DNA from: Candidatus Pelearchaeum sp.
Lineage (GTDB): Archaea > Thermoproteota > Nitrososphaeria_A > Caldarchaeales > Caldarchaeaceae
Assembly: GCA_015520425.1 (NCBI GenBank)
Contig: WAQC01000032.1
Coordinates: forward strand, 1-43,497
Length of the DNA: 43,497 nt
Direction of reading: 5' to 3'
Positions within the stretch are counted from its first letter, which is position 1, and every line of letters starts with the position of its first letter. Shown piece by piece: positions 1 to 6,878 of the stretch. The notes under the pieces are model-generated. The model did not search any database and had not been told where the DNA came from. It saw nothing but the letters and a program-made list of their open reading frames with translations. The translations under genes were made by a program, and so were the position numbers.

Positions 1-395
1 AAGCTTACTGGCCCGAGTACGAGCTCTTTTTCCCCAACGTTAAGATAGACCCGCTGAGGGCTTACATCAGCTTAACGCCTAAAGAACCTGCAGGCGAGCC
101 TCTCCCAGATATGGAGATGCCACCCATAGCGCGGGCTTACTTTAGTGATATGCTTAAGGTGTTCGGCGAGTTGTTTAGGGTTCTTAAGTATGGCGGGAAG
201 GTCGCCATGGTGGTGGGCGGCGGGGTTTTTCCCGATAGGGTGATAGACGTGGATATACCCCTAGCACGTCTTGCCGCTGATGTTGGATTTACCGTGAAGA
301 GGATAATCGCCGTAAATAAAAGAGCGGCAACAACGCGTCGTGTCATAAAAATAGGAGAGAGCAGAGAGAGCATACTAATTATGCGGAAAGAATGA
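1..395 (+). CDS. DNA methylase (SAM-dependent), C-terminal part
   Basis: The reading frame is open from the left edge (codons begin at base 3), so the gene is cut off and only about 130 C-terminal residues remain. They resemble the end of archaeal site-specific DNA methyltransferases. An amphipathic helix (YFSDMLKVFGELFRVLKYGG) leads into the KVAMVVGGG strand, and the end has the RESILIMRK pattern that closes the Rossmann sheet in this group. The SAM-binding and catalytic motifs lie outside the window, so base specificity cannot be read. A tRNA or rRNA methyltransferase of the same fold is possible. Its 3' end overlaps the converging glycosyltransferase gene by 17 bases. Confidence 0.6.
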   Translation, partial: AYWPEYELFFPNVKIDPLRAYISLTPKEPAGEPLPDMEMPPIARAYFSDMLKVFGELFRVLKYGGKVAMVVGGGVFPDRVIDVDIPLARLAADVGFTVKRIIAVNKRAATTRRVIKIGESRESILIMRKE

Positions 396-1572
396 CAGCC
401 CTCTCTCTACCATCATGAGCCTCAATGCGGTATAGCCTATTCCGCCATCTAAACAAGGGCTTGAAAGCCGCTTTAAACCCAGAAACGATAACGGCACAGA
501 GTATTAGAAAAACCCCAGGAGGCCATAAGACGGCGTATATGAAAGGCACGCGATGCTTTCTGAGTTCTTCTCCAATAACGTGGCTTATCAGAATTATGGA
601 GAGGGATGATAGGAGGGTGTATGTCGGAATGTTGTAAGCAAGTGAATATGCTAAAGAAGCTAGCGGGAATATGAATAGCATGATTAACATGAATGCGTTT
701 ATGATGGATTTCTTGCTTGAACCCAGGTAGAGCGTCGTGAAGAGCCGTATCATCCCATTCCAGAGACTCTTTAGACTATTATTCCACTCGGCGGTCATGC
801 TGTTTGTCCCATCCAAGAAAAGCGTCCTTACCCCAGCGTCGCGCGCCAAAAGCGCTATTGCGCGGTCCTCCAAGACAGCGTCCCTAACCCTCGCATGGCC
901 GCCGAGCTTCTCGTAAATATCACGTCTAATGAGTATGAAGCTTCCGAAAGCAAATGCTGCTTTACCACTAGATACTTTATGCGGCCTCCCAAATGCATAG
1001 AGAGCGAGTAGAAGTATGGGAAGTACAGCCTTTATCCATGTACTACGCATCTTCATCCTTGGGTATTGCGTGACTAGCTCGGCGCCCTGCTTGAGCGCTG
1101 TAATGAGCGCGTTTCTTATACATCCTTTCCCAAACTCCGCATCAGCGTCGGTGAATAATAGCCACTCACCGCGGCTGTATGTATATCCCAGATGACATGC
1201 CCAAGTCTTCCCCAACCACCCTCCAGGAAGCTCACCTGCCTCAATAAGTTTAACGCCATGCTTGGAGTAGCGGCGCACAACCTCCCGCGTGGAGTCTGTT
1301 GATGAATCGTCAACAACTATAATCTCGCCCTTTTCATCTAGTTGGTGTATAATGCTCTCTATACATCTTCCTATGTTCCTCTCCTCGTTTCTTGTAGGTA
1401 CTATAACTGACAAAGTAGCGGGTAGCGCTTGCGACTCCTCTTTGACCTCTAGCTGGGGAAGCATCCGTAGTATGCGTTGTCTGGCTAACGCTATGCCCAG
1501 CCATGCGAGAGCAACCAAAACTTGGAAAAAGACCACGATGCCTCCCCAAAATTGCCCATCAACCACCAACAC
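379..1572 (-). CDS. Family 2 glycosyltransferase, membrane-bound
   Basis: The 397-residue protein should transfer a sugar from an activated nucleotide donor at the cytoplasmic face of the membrane. A membrane helix near residues 10-30 precedes a GT-A domain (about 50-270) with SVIVPTRNEE, the IIVVDDSS nucleotide-binding strand and the TDADAEF acidic metal-site motif. The PGGWLGKTWACHLGY segment recalls carotenoid/hopanoid-type glycosyltransferases (CrtQ/HpnI-like). Two or three hydrophobic helices follow (about 290-365). The start is GTG, with TTG and GTG codons directly behind it. The acceptor cannot be told from sequence; a lipid or pigment glycoside is the family-based guess. Confidence 0.85.
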   Translation of the reverse strand: MLVVDGQFWGGIVVFFQVLVALAWLGIALARQRILRMLPQLEVKEESQALPATLSVIVPTRNEERNIGRCIESIIHQLDEKGEIIVVDDSSTDSTREVVRRYSKHGVKLIEAGELPGGWLGKTWACHLGYTYSRGEWLLFTDADAEFGKGCIRNALITALKQGAELVTQYPRMKMRSTWIKAVLPILLLALYAFGRPHKVSSGKAAFAFGSFILIRRDIYEKLGGHARVRDAVLEDRAIALLARDAGVRTLFLDGTNSMTAEWNNSLKSLWNGMIRLFTTLYLGSSKKSIINAFMLIMLFIFPLASLAYSLAYNIPTYTLLSSLSIILISHVIGEELRKHRVPFIYAVLWPPGVFLILCAVIVSGFKAAFKPLFRWRNRLYRIEAHDGRERAVILSA

Positions 1573-1592
1573 ATGGCCAGAGAAAGAAAACT

Positions 1593-1600
1593 CTTAATAA
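1593..1600. promoter_or_regulatory. TATA-like box between divergent genes
   Basis: CTTAATAA (TTATTAAG on the minus strand) sits about 25 bases before the GTG start of the glycosyltransferase, the spacing of an archaeal box A for a leaderless message. It also lies about 40 bases before the Hsp20 ATG, which has its own AGGTG ribosome site at 1624-1628. Confidence 0.4.
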
Positions 1601-1636
1601 GCCTACGTATGGTGATAGAATGTAGGTGTATAGTAT

Positions 1637-2236
1637 ATGTCGGATAATTGGTGGGAAGAATGGAGAAAGAGAAGGCGGAGATGGCCTCTCTTCAGAAGTC
1701 TGTTTGAAGACATTGACGAATTTATGCGCGAGTTTGAAAAGCAGATGGAGGAGGAGTTCAAGTGGATTATGGAGAGAGCACCTAGGGAGCTAATAAGGGA
1801 AAGGACCACCAAGGATGGTGTAGTCCGCGAAGTAGGGCCATTCGTCTATGGCTACTCCATAACCATAGGCCCAGACGGCAAGCCAATCATCCGCGAGTTT
1901 GGAAACGTTAGGCCAGGAGCGCTTCCCGCAAAATCAGCTCTTGAAGTGAGACCAGAACGCGAGCCTCTCGTTGATGTTATAGAAGAAGACAATAGGATAA
2001 AGGTTGTTGCTGAGCTTCCAGGCGTTAGGAAAGAAGACATAGAGCTTAGCGTTGATGAGCGTATGATGACGGTTAAAGTGGATACTGAGAGCCGCAAGTA
2101 TTTCAAGGAGATAGAGCTACCAGCAGTCGTTGACCCCAACACCGCTAAGGCCAGTTATAACAACGGTGTCTTGGAAGTGGTGGTGGAGAAGAAGGCGGAA
2201 GCTCCGAAGAAGGGCCATAGAGTAAAGATTGAATAA
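1637..2236 (+). CDS. Small heat-shock protein Hsp20 / alpha-crystallin family
   Basis: This is a 199-residue ATP-independent holdase that keeps unfolding proteins soluble and normally forms large oligomers. The N-terminal arm (1-100) is rich in Trp, Arg and Glu and holds a charged helix. The alpha-crystallin domain runs from about 108 to 195, with the ELPGVRKEDIELSV strand, the NGVLEVVVEKK signature near the end and a basic tail. The KVKVE-like tail (HRVKIE) can serve as the I-x-I/V anchoring motif. The ATG has an AGGTG site 8 bases upstream. It is longer than a minimal Hsp20 because of the N-terminal arm. It stands alone, divergent from the glycosyltransferase. Confidence 0.93.
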   Translation: MSDNWWEEWRKRRRRWPLFRSLFEDIDEFMREFEKQMEEEFKWIMERAPRELIRERTTKDGVVREVGPFVYGYSITIGPDGKPIIREFGNVRPGALPAKSALEVRPEREPLVDVIEEDNRIKVVAELPGVRKEDIELSVDERMMTVKVDTESRKYFKEIELPAVVDPNTAKASYNNGVLEVVVEKKAEAPKKGHRVKIE

Positions 2237-2349
2237 TAACCTCAGCTCCGCTCAAAATATCTTTAGTAGCCGAGCCTTCCAGATTTAGGCAAATGGGCTA
2301 GGGTTAAATATGGCTGGCAGAAGGTCTTTAAACCAAGTGGGCAAGCAGT

Positions 2350-4326
2350 ATGGCCCAAAGTAAAGTTTCTTGGATGATTGGAGGAGCCCAGGGCACTGGT
2401 GTTGATTCCGCAGCAAACATCTTCTCGCGAGCAGCCGCGTCTTCCGGCCTTAATGTCTTCGGAAAAAGAGAATACTACTCAAACATCAAAGGCGAGCACA
2501 GCTACTTCTCTGTAACGTTGTCAAACAGTGTAATACGCTCACACATGGATGAGGTCCATCTCCTCGCTACGTTTGATTCAGAGACGATTATTAGACATGC
2601 GTGGGAGGTGGAGTCTGGTGGCGGTATAATATTTGACCCGAAGCAAACTAGTGAGAAGATTACCAGCATACCTACGTTAGAGAAGAATGTAGTGAGTGGT
2701 ATATTGGAGAGGCTTAAGGGGGAAGGTCTGGGAAACAGTGTTATGGATGTTCTTGAAGTTGCGAAGAAGAACGGCGTAAAGCTCTATCCTCTCCCATACG
2801 TTGATTTGCTTAAGCAAGTTGGTGAGAAGATAGGGGAGACGCAGCTCAGTATCTTATCCAGAATGACCAACGTCATGGCTGTCGCAGCATCATTTGCGCT
2901 CTTCAAGCTTCCAGAAGAGCATCTCTTCAAAGCGATTGAACAGGTCTTTAAAGCCAAGGCTAAGGTAGCTAAAATGAATATAGAGGCAGCCAAGATAGCA
3001 GCCGAATATGCCGTTAGGAATTTCAGTAATAATGGAATAAGTTTCCACATAGAGCCTAGACCAGCAAAAGAGCAGCGGCTTCTCATCAATGGAACATCAG
3101 CAGTAGCTCTTGGAAAGATAGTTGCTGGCTGTAGATTCCAGACATACTACCCAATAACCCCCGCGAGCGATGAGAGCGTGTATCTGGAGGACCATGAAGT
3201 CTTTGAGAGTAGGGAGGTTGAGGTTCTCGCGGAGAATCCTCACCAAGCGGAGAGTATGGAGCTTAACGGTAAGGGGTCTATTGTTGTGGTGCAGACCGAG
3301 GATGAGATAGCTGCGATAACTATGGCTACTGGAGCCGCGCTGGCAGGAGCTAGAGCTGCTACAGCAACATCAGGACCAGGCTTCTCGCTGATGACCGAGG
3401 GGCTGGGATGGGCTGGGATGAACGAGGTCCCAGTAGTAATAACACTTTATCAACGCGGCGGCCCCAGCACCGGCCTCCCAACAAGACATGAGCAGGGTGA
3501 TATGCTCTTCGTCCTCCACGCTGGACATGGAGAGTTTCCACGCATAGTGATAGCCTCAGGAGATATTGAGGAAGCTTTCTACGACGCTATAGCGGCATTC
3601 AACTACGCAGAAAGATACCAGACACCAGTAATACACCTGCTTGATAAAGCACTAGCTAATAGTACAATGACGGTGAGGAAGTTCGTATATAATGACTTGG
3701 TGATTGATAGGGGTAAGCTGTATTTTGAGTGGCCCTCTGCTAATGGGCCGTACAAGAGGTTTGAATTCACTGATGACGGCATATCGCCGCGGACTGTTCT
3801 GGGGGCTGCTGGCGGTATATTCTGGAACACGGGAGACGAGCATGACGAGTTTGGACACATATCTGAGGAGCCTGTCAATAGGTGTAGGATGATGGAGAAG
3901 CGTATGAGAAAGCTTGAGACCGCTGATGCGGAGATTCCAGACAGGGAGAAGGTGATAATTCACGGTGATGTTGACGCGCCTTACATAATTGTGAGCTGGG
4001 GCTCCACTAAGGGGGCTATACTTGACGCCATAGAGTACCACGCCCAGCATGGTCTCCGCTTTGCCTTCGCCCAAGTAAAGCTCCTCAGCCCATTCCCAAC
4101 AAAACTATTGCAGGAACTACTGCCGCGCTATGAAAGAATAATCTGCGTAGAGCAGAACTACAGCGGCCAGTTCGCCCAGCTACTCGCCATGCGCACATGC
4201 ATAAAGCCCCATAACCTCATCCTCAAGTACAACGGGCGGCCTTTCTCATTTTCGGAAGCTAGAGATACACTTAAGAGGGCGATAGAGAAGAATGAGGCTA
4301 GGATAGTAACCAACGCGGGTGCGTGA
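2350..4326 (+). CDS. korA: 2-oxoacid:ferredoxin oxidoreductase, fused gamma-alpha subunit
   Basis: This is the large subunit of a CoA-dependent 2-oxoacid:ferredoxin oxidoreductase, which decarboxylates 2-oxoacids to acyl-CoA and reduces ferredoxin. The 658 residues hold a gamma domain (about 1-200, starting WMIGGAQGTGVDSAANIF), then the pyrimidine-binding alpha domain with YPITPAS (Tyr267). GPGFSLMTEGLGWAGMNEVP and a C-terminal transketolase-like domain (SWGSTKGAILDAI) follow. This layout matches the two-subunit enzymes of Sulfolobales and relatives. The beta subunit follows 12 bases later. No ferredoxin-type delta subunit is present. Pyruvate and 2-oxoglutarate cannot be told apart by eye, so the symbol is provisional. 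Confidence 0.9.
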   Translation: MAQSKVSWMIGGAQGTGVDSAANIFSRAAASSGLNVFGKREYYSNIKGEHSYFSVTLSNSVIRSHMDEVHLLATFDSETIIRHAWEVESGGGIIFDPKQTSEKITSIPTLEKNVVSGILERLKGEGLGNSVMDVLEVAKKNGVKLYPLPYVDLLKQVGEKIGETQLSILSRMTNVMAVAASFALFKLPEEHLFKAIEQVFKAKAKVAKMNIEAAKIAAEYAVRNFSNNGISFHIEPRPAKEQRLLINGTSAVALGKIVAGCRFQTYYPITPASDESVYLEDHEVFESREVEVLAENPHQAESMELNGKGSIVVVQTEDEIAAITMATGAALAGARAATATSGPGFSLMTEGLGWAGMNEVPVVITLYQRGGPSTGLPTRHEQGDMLFVLHAGHGEFPRIVIASGDIEEAFYDAIAAFNYAERYQTPVIHLLDKALANSTMTVRKFVYNDLVIDRGKLYFEWPSANGPYKRFEFTDDGISPRTVLGAAGGIFWNTGDEHDEFGHISEEPVNRCRMMEKRMRKLETADAEIPDREKVIIHGDVDAPYIIVSWGSTKGAILDAIEYHAQHGLRFAFAQVKLLSPFPTKLLQELLPRYERIICVEQNYSGQFAQLLAMRTCIKPHNLILKYNGRPFSFSEARDTLKRAIEKNEARIVTNAGA

Positions 4327-4338
4327 GGTGGTTAGTGG

Positions 4339-5322
4339 ATGGCTGTAAAGCTCACTCTTGCAAACTACAGGACAAACGTGCATAACGACTGGTGCCCTGG
4401 ATGCGGTGATTTTGGCATATTGTCCGCTATTCAGATGGCGCTTGCAGATATGCAGCTAGACCCGTCTAACATCGCTATATTCTCTGGTATAGGTTGTTCT
4501 GGCAAAACTCCACACTACATAAATACCTACGGCATACACACTCTTCACGGCCGCGTCCTACCCTACGCGCTCGGCGCTAAGCTGGCTAACCCCAGCCTCA
4601 TAGTTCTCGCGGTAGGTGGAGACGGAGACGGCCTGGGAATAGGCGCGGGACACTTCGTAAACGCTGGACGCAGAAACGTTGACATAACCTACATAGTGCA
4701 TGATAATGGTGTTTATGGGCTTACCAAGGGACAGGCATCCCCCACGTTGAAGCGTGGTCTCAGGCCCAAGTCGCTACCCAGACCAAACATTAATGAGGCG
4801 ATTAACCCCATAGCAATAGCGATAGCCGCTGGCTATACATTTGTGGCACGCGCATATGCTTATGACAATAAGCACCTGAAGGAGATAATACGTAAGGCTA
4901 TATCGCATAAGGGCTCTGCTTTCATAGACGTTCTACAGCCATGCCCAACGTACAACGATATTACAACGAAGGAATGGTATGCGGGTGAGGATAGGATAGA
5001 CCCTGAAACGCGTAAGCCTATTCCACGGGTGTATAAGCTTGAGGATACGGGGTATGATGGGGAGGTCCAAAGTCCCGACCCTGCTGAAGCTGAGAAGAAG
5101 ATTGCGGTAGCTCTTGCTAAATCCTTTGAATGGGGAGATAGGATACCCATAGGCGTCTTCTACCGCAACCCCTACGTGCCAAGCTACGAGGAGCGCATAG
5201 CGAGCAGAATACCGAACTACCTAACCATACCGCCAGCCAGACAGCCCATACATGATGCGGAGAAACACCCCACGGCCGATATTGAGCAGATTATGGAGGA
5301 GTTCCTCGTAACCGAGGCTTAA
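4339..5322 (+). CDS. korB: 2-oxoacid:ferredoxin oxidoreductase, beta subunit
   Basis: The 327-residue TPP-binding subunit pairs with the upstream gamma-alpha chain. WCPGCGDFGIL (Cys19, Cys22), GIGCSGKT (Cys53) and LQPCPTYN (Cys202) supply the four cysteines expected to bind the single [4Fe-4S] cluster of this class. GDGDGLGIGAGHFVNAGRRN is the TPP/Mg motif, continued by NGVYGLTKGQASPT. The gene is spaced for co-transcription and preceded by a GAGGTGG ribosome site. With no separate ferredoxin subunit, electrons should leave directly to a soluble ferredoxin. Confidence 0.92.
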   Translation: MAVKLTLANYRTNVHNDWCPGCGDFGILSAIQMALADMQLDPSNIAIFSGIGCSGKTPHYINTYGIHTLHGRVLPYALGAKLANPSLIVLAVGGDGDGLGIGAGHFVNAGRRNVDITYIVHDNGVYGLTKGQASPTLKRGLRPKSLPRPNINEAINPIAIAIAAGYTFVARAYAYDNKHLKEIIRKAISHKGSAFIDVLQPCPTYNDITTKEWYAGEDRIDPETRKPIPRVYKLEDTGYDGEVQSPDPAEAEKKIAVALAKSFEWGDRIPIGVFYRNPYVPSYEERIASRIPNYLTIPPARQPIHDAEKHPTADIEQIMEEFLVTEA

Positions 5323-5363
5323 TCGGCCAATATTATCCCCATATTATAGCAATCATATTACAC

Positions 5364-5372
5364 TAATATATT
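5364..5372 (+). promoter_or_regulatory. TATA box for DsrE/TusA operon, leaderless
   Basis: TAATATATT is centred 26 bases before the ATG at 5394, in a very AT-rich spacer. No Shine-Dalgarno sequence precedes that ATG. Both facts point to a leaderless message and a separate promoter for the DsrE-TusA pair. Confidence 0.55.
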
Positions 5373-5393
5373 GGCAAAAGCAGAATATCAAGT

Positions 5394-5783
5394 ATGGCGC
5401 AGAACCAACAGCAGGAAATCCACATAATCCTAACAACTAAAGAGCCTACGCGTGTATATCCAGCGGTAACCCTAGCTTTAGGTAGCGCGGTAATGGGCGC
5501 TAAGGCCTTCGTTTACTGCACGATGGATGGGCTCTCTATCGTCAGGAAAGGCGAGGTTGAGAAGATTCAGCTTGCAGGGGCTCCTCCCCTTTCAAAGCTT
5601 GTTGAAGACGCAAAGAATGCTGGCGTCAAATTCGTGGCCTGCGCGCCCTCAAAAGAGATGCTACAACAGATGGGGATTACTGCCGAGACAGTCCTGCAAG
5701 GCGTGGAGCTTGAAGACGTTTTCGGCTTCCTAAATAATGCCCTCCCAGCGGCACGGCAAGGCGGAATAGTACTGTTCGTATAA
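5394..5783 (+). CDS. DsrE/DsrF-family sulfur-transfer protein
   Basis: The 129-residue protein has the DsrE fold: HIILTTKEPTRVYPAVTLALG, then a strand-turn with GAKAFVYCTMDG, and FVACAPSKEML, where a conserved cysteine (about residue 84) carries sulfur in family members. It ends in a hydrophobic strand (GGIVLFV), with a helix-rich segment (GITAETVLQGVELED) before it. It lies 18 bases before a TusA-like gene, the usual partner in persulfide relays. Predicted role: a cytoplasmic sulfur carrier for tRNA thiolation, cofactor or sulfur metabolism. The exact client cannot be read. Confidence 0.8.
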   Translation: MAQNQQQEIHIILTTKEPTRVYPAVTLALGSAVMGAKAFVYCTMDGLSIVRKGEVEKIQLAGAPPLSKLVEDAKNAGVKFVACAPSKEMLQQMGITAETVLQGVELEDVFGFLNNALPAARQGGIVLFV

Positions 5784-5801
5784 AAAGGGGAGGGGGACAG
5801 C

Positions 5802-6092
5802 ATGCAGACACAAAAGCAGAGAACAATCTTCGTTGAGGGTGATGAGGGTTTAGTGGATGCGGAGCCGACGGATGAGCTTGATGTAAGCGGGCTTGTATGC
5901 CCTTATCCAGGGTTTGAGGCTGTGAGAAAGATTGAAGCCGCACAGCGGGGCGCTGTTATAGATATTACAACAGATATGGAGAATGTGGCGCGCGAGTCTA
6001 TTCCAGTGCTAATGAGGAATCGGGGTTTCAAGTTTGCTGTTTTTCGCTGTCCTGACTCTGACCGCTGGGTTGTACGTGTCCAGAAGAGCTAG
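5802..6092 (+). CDS. tusA: TusA-family sulfur carrier
   Basis: The 96-residue protein has an N-terminal extension of about 28 residues and then the TusA/SirA domain. DVSGLVCPYPGFEAVRKIE contains the CPxP motif whose first Cys carries the persulfide. The second strand (GAVIDITTDM) and the last (GFKFAVFRC) fit the two-layer fold. A strong purine run (GGGGAGGGGG, 5786-5795) precedes the ATG. It is probably co-transcribed with the DsrE-like gene as a sulfur relay. The 3' end overlaps the converging surface-protein gene by 65 bases. Confidence 0.85.
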   Translation: MQTQKQRTIFVEGDEGLVDAEPTDELDVSGLVCPYPGFEAVRKIEAAQRGAVIDITTDMENVARESIPVLMRNRGFKFAVFRCPDSDRWVVRVQKS

Positions 6093-6741
6093 CAATAGCG
6101 CGCTCACGCTTGGAAAGAACATCAGAAAACGTGGCGCTGGCGTATATTATCGCAAAAGCCAGCACCGCAAATCCTAAAACACCCCAAGGAATAGTCTCAA
6201 CAGTCCTAGTAGTCGTTGAAGTTACCGTAACCATCTCCCTAACTGTCTGGGTAACCGATACAACTTCCACCTGCGTAACCGTCCTAAATTCACGTTGAGT
6301 ATAAGTATCTGTTACTGTTACTGTTTTTACTGGAGGCTTTAGTATGCTTATTGATAGCGTGTAAGTCCCCGAAGAGCCTGCGAAGCCGAAGACAGCAAAA
6401 TAATAATACCCGCTTACAGGTGCCAGAACCCCTAAGCGCTCAGAGAGACCTGTTGGTTTAATTCCCCTATCAACCAAGTCCAGAAGAGGGTCAAACACCA
6501 CTATATCAAAATCCTGTCCCCGCGGCATTCTAAGTGTTATGATTAGAGTGTCTCCCTGCTCCACGTATATCTTAAAGTAATGAACAGTCTCCTGTTCTAG
6601 ATTGAATGAGTACTCTCCTGGCTCGACTTCAAGAGCTGTGCTGAAGCTTGTCCCAGGCTCTTCTAATGCATAAGCGCCAGTAAGAGCTGTTATGAGTAGC
6701 GCGAGCACTGTGGAAAGCCAAACCTTACTATAGCTGGGCAA
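6028..6741 (-). CDS. Secreted PPC-like protein with TVT stalk and C-terminal anchor
   Basis: The 237-residue protein has an N-terminal signal segment (STVLALLITALTGAYA). A beta-sandwich of about 90 residues resembles the bacterial pre-peptidase C-terminal domain: VEPGEYSFNLEQETVHYFKI, DTLIITLRMPRGQDFDIVVF, and SGYYYFAVFGFAGSSGTYTL. A Thr/Val-rich stalk follows (VKTVTVTDTYTQREFRTVTQ and onward), then one membrane helix (WGVLGFAVLAFAIIYASATF) and a charged cytoplasmic tail. No enzyme domain is attached. It probably sits on the outer face of the membrane as a binding or S-layer-associated protein. The start is TTG. It diverges from the beta-propeller gene. Confidence 0.75.
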   Translation of the reverse strand: MPSYSKVWLSTVLALLITALTGAYALEEPGTSFSTALEVEPGEYSFNLEQETVHYFKIYVEQGDTLIITLRMPRGQDFDIVVFDPLLDLVDRGIKPTGLSERLGVLAPVSGYYYFAVFGFAGSSGTYTLSISILKPPVKTVTVTDTYTQREFRTVTQVEVVSVTQTVREMVTVTSTTTRTVETIPWGVLGFAVLAFAIIYASATFSDVLSKRERAIASSSGHVQPSGQSQDSEKQQT

Positions 6742-6878
6742 GCCTTTTCACACAATCCCCTAAATGCAATAGCCTTTAAACGTTTTTACAATCTCAGATG
6801 AGTGTCCTAAAGGAATCAAAGACTGCTTGGCTTGGGTAAAACCTTATCTTATTCCCAAGACATTGCTGGTTGGAGGCT

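Noticed and set aside
1..6. Restriction-site-like AAGCTT at the left edge as a clone end
   Set aside because: A six-base match at an edge has no evidential weight on its own.
425..637. Open frames on the strand opposite the glycosyltransferase and other large genes
   Set aside because: They lie wholly inside genes with clear family motifs, lack domain sense and have no ribosome site or promoter.
3652..4074. 140-residue minus-strand frame inside the oxidoreductase large subunit
   Set aside because: The opposite strand encodes conserved transketolase-like sequence; the frame has no recognisable motif.
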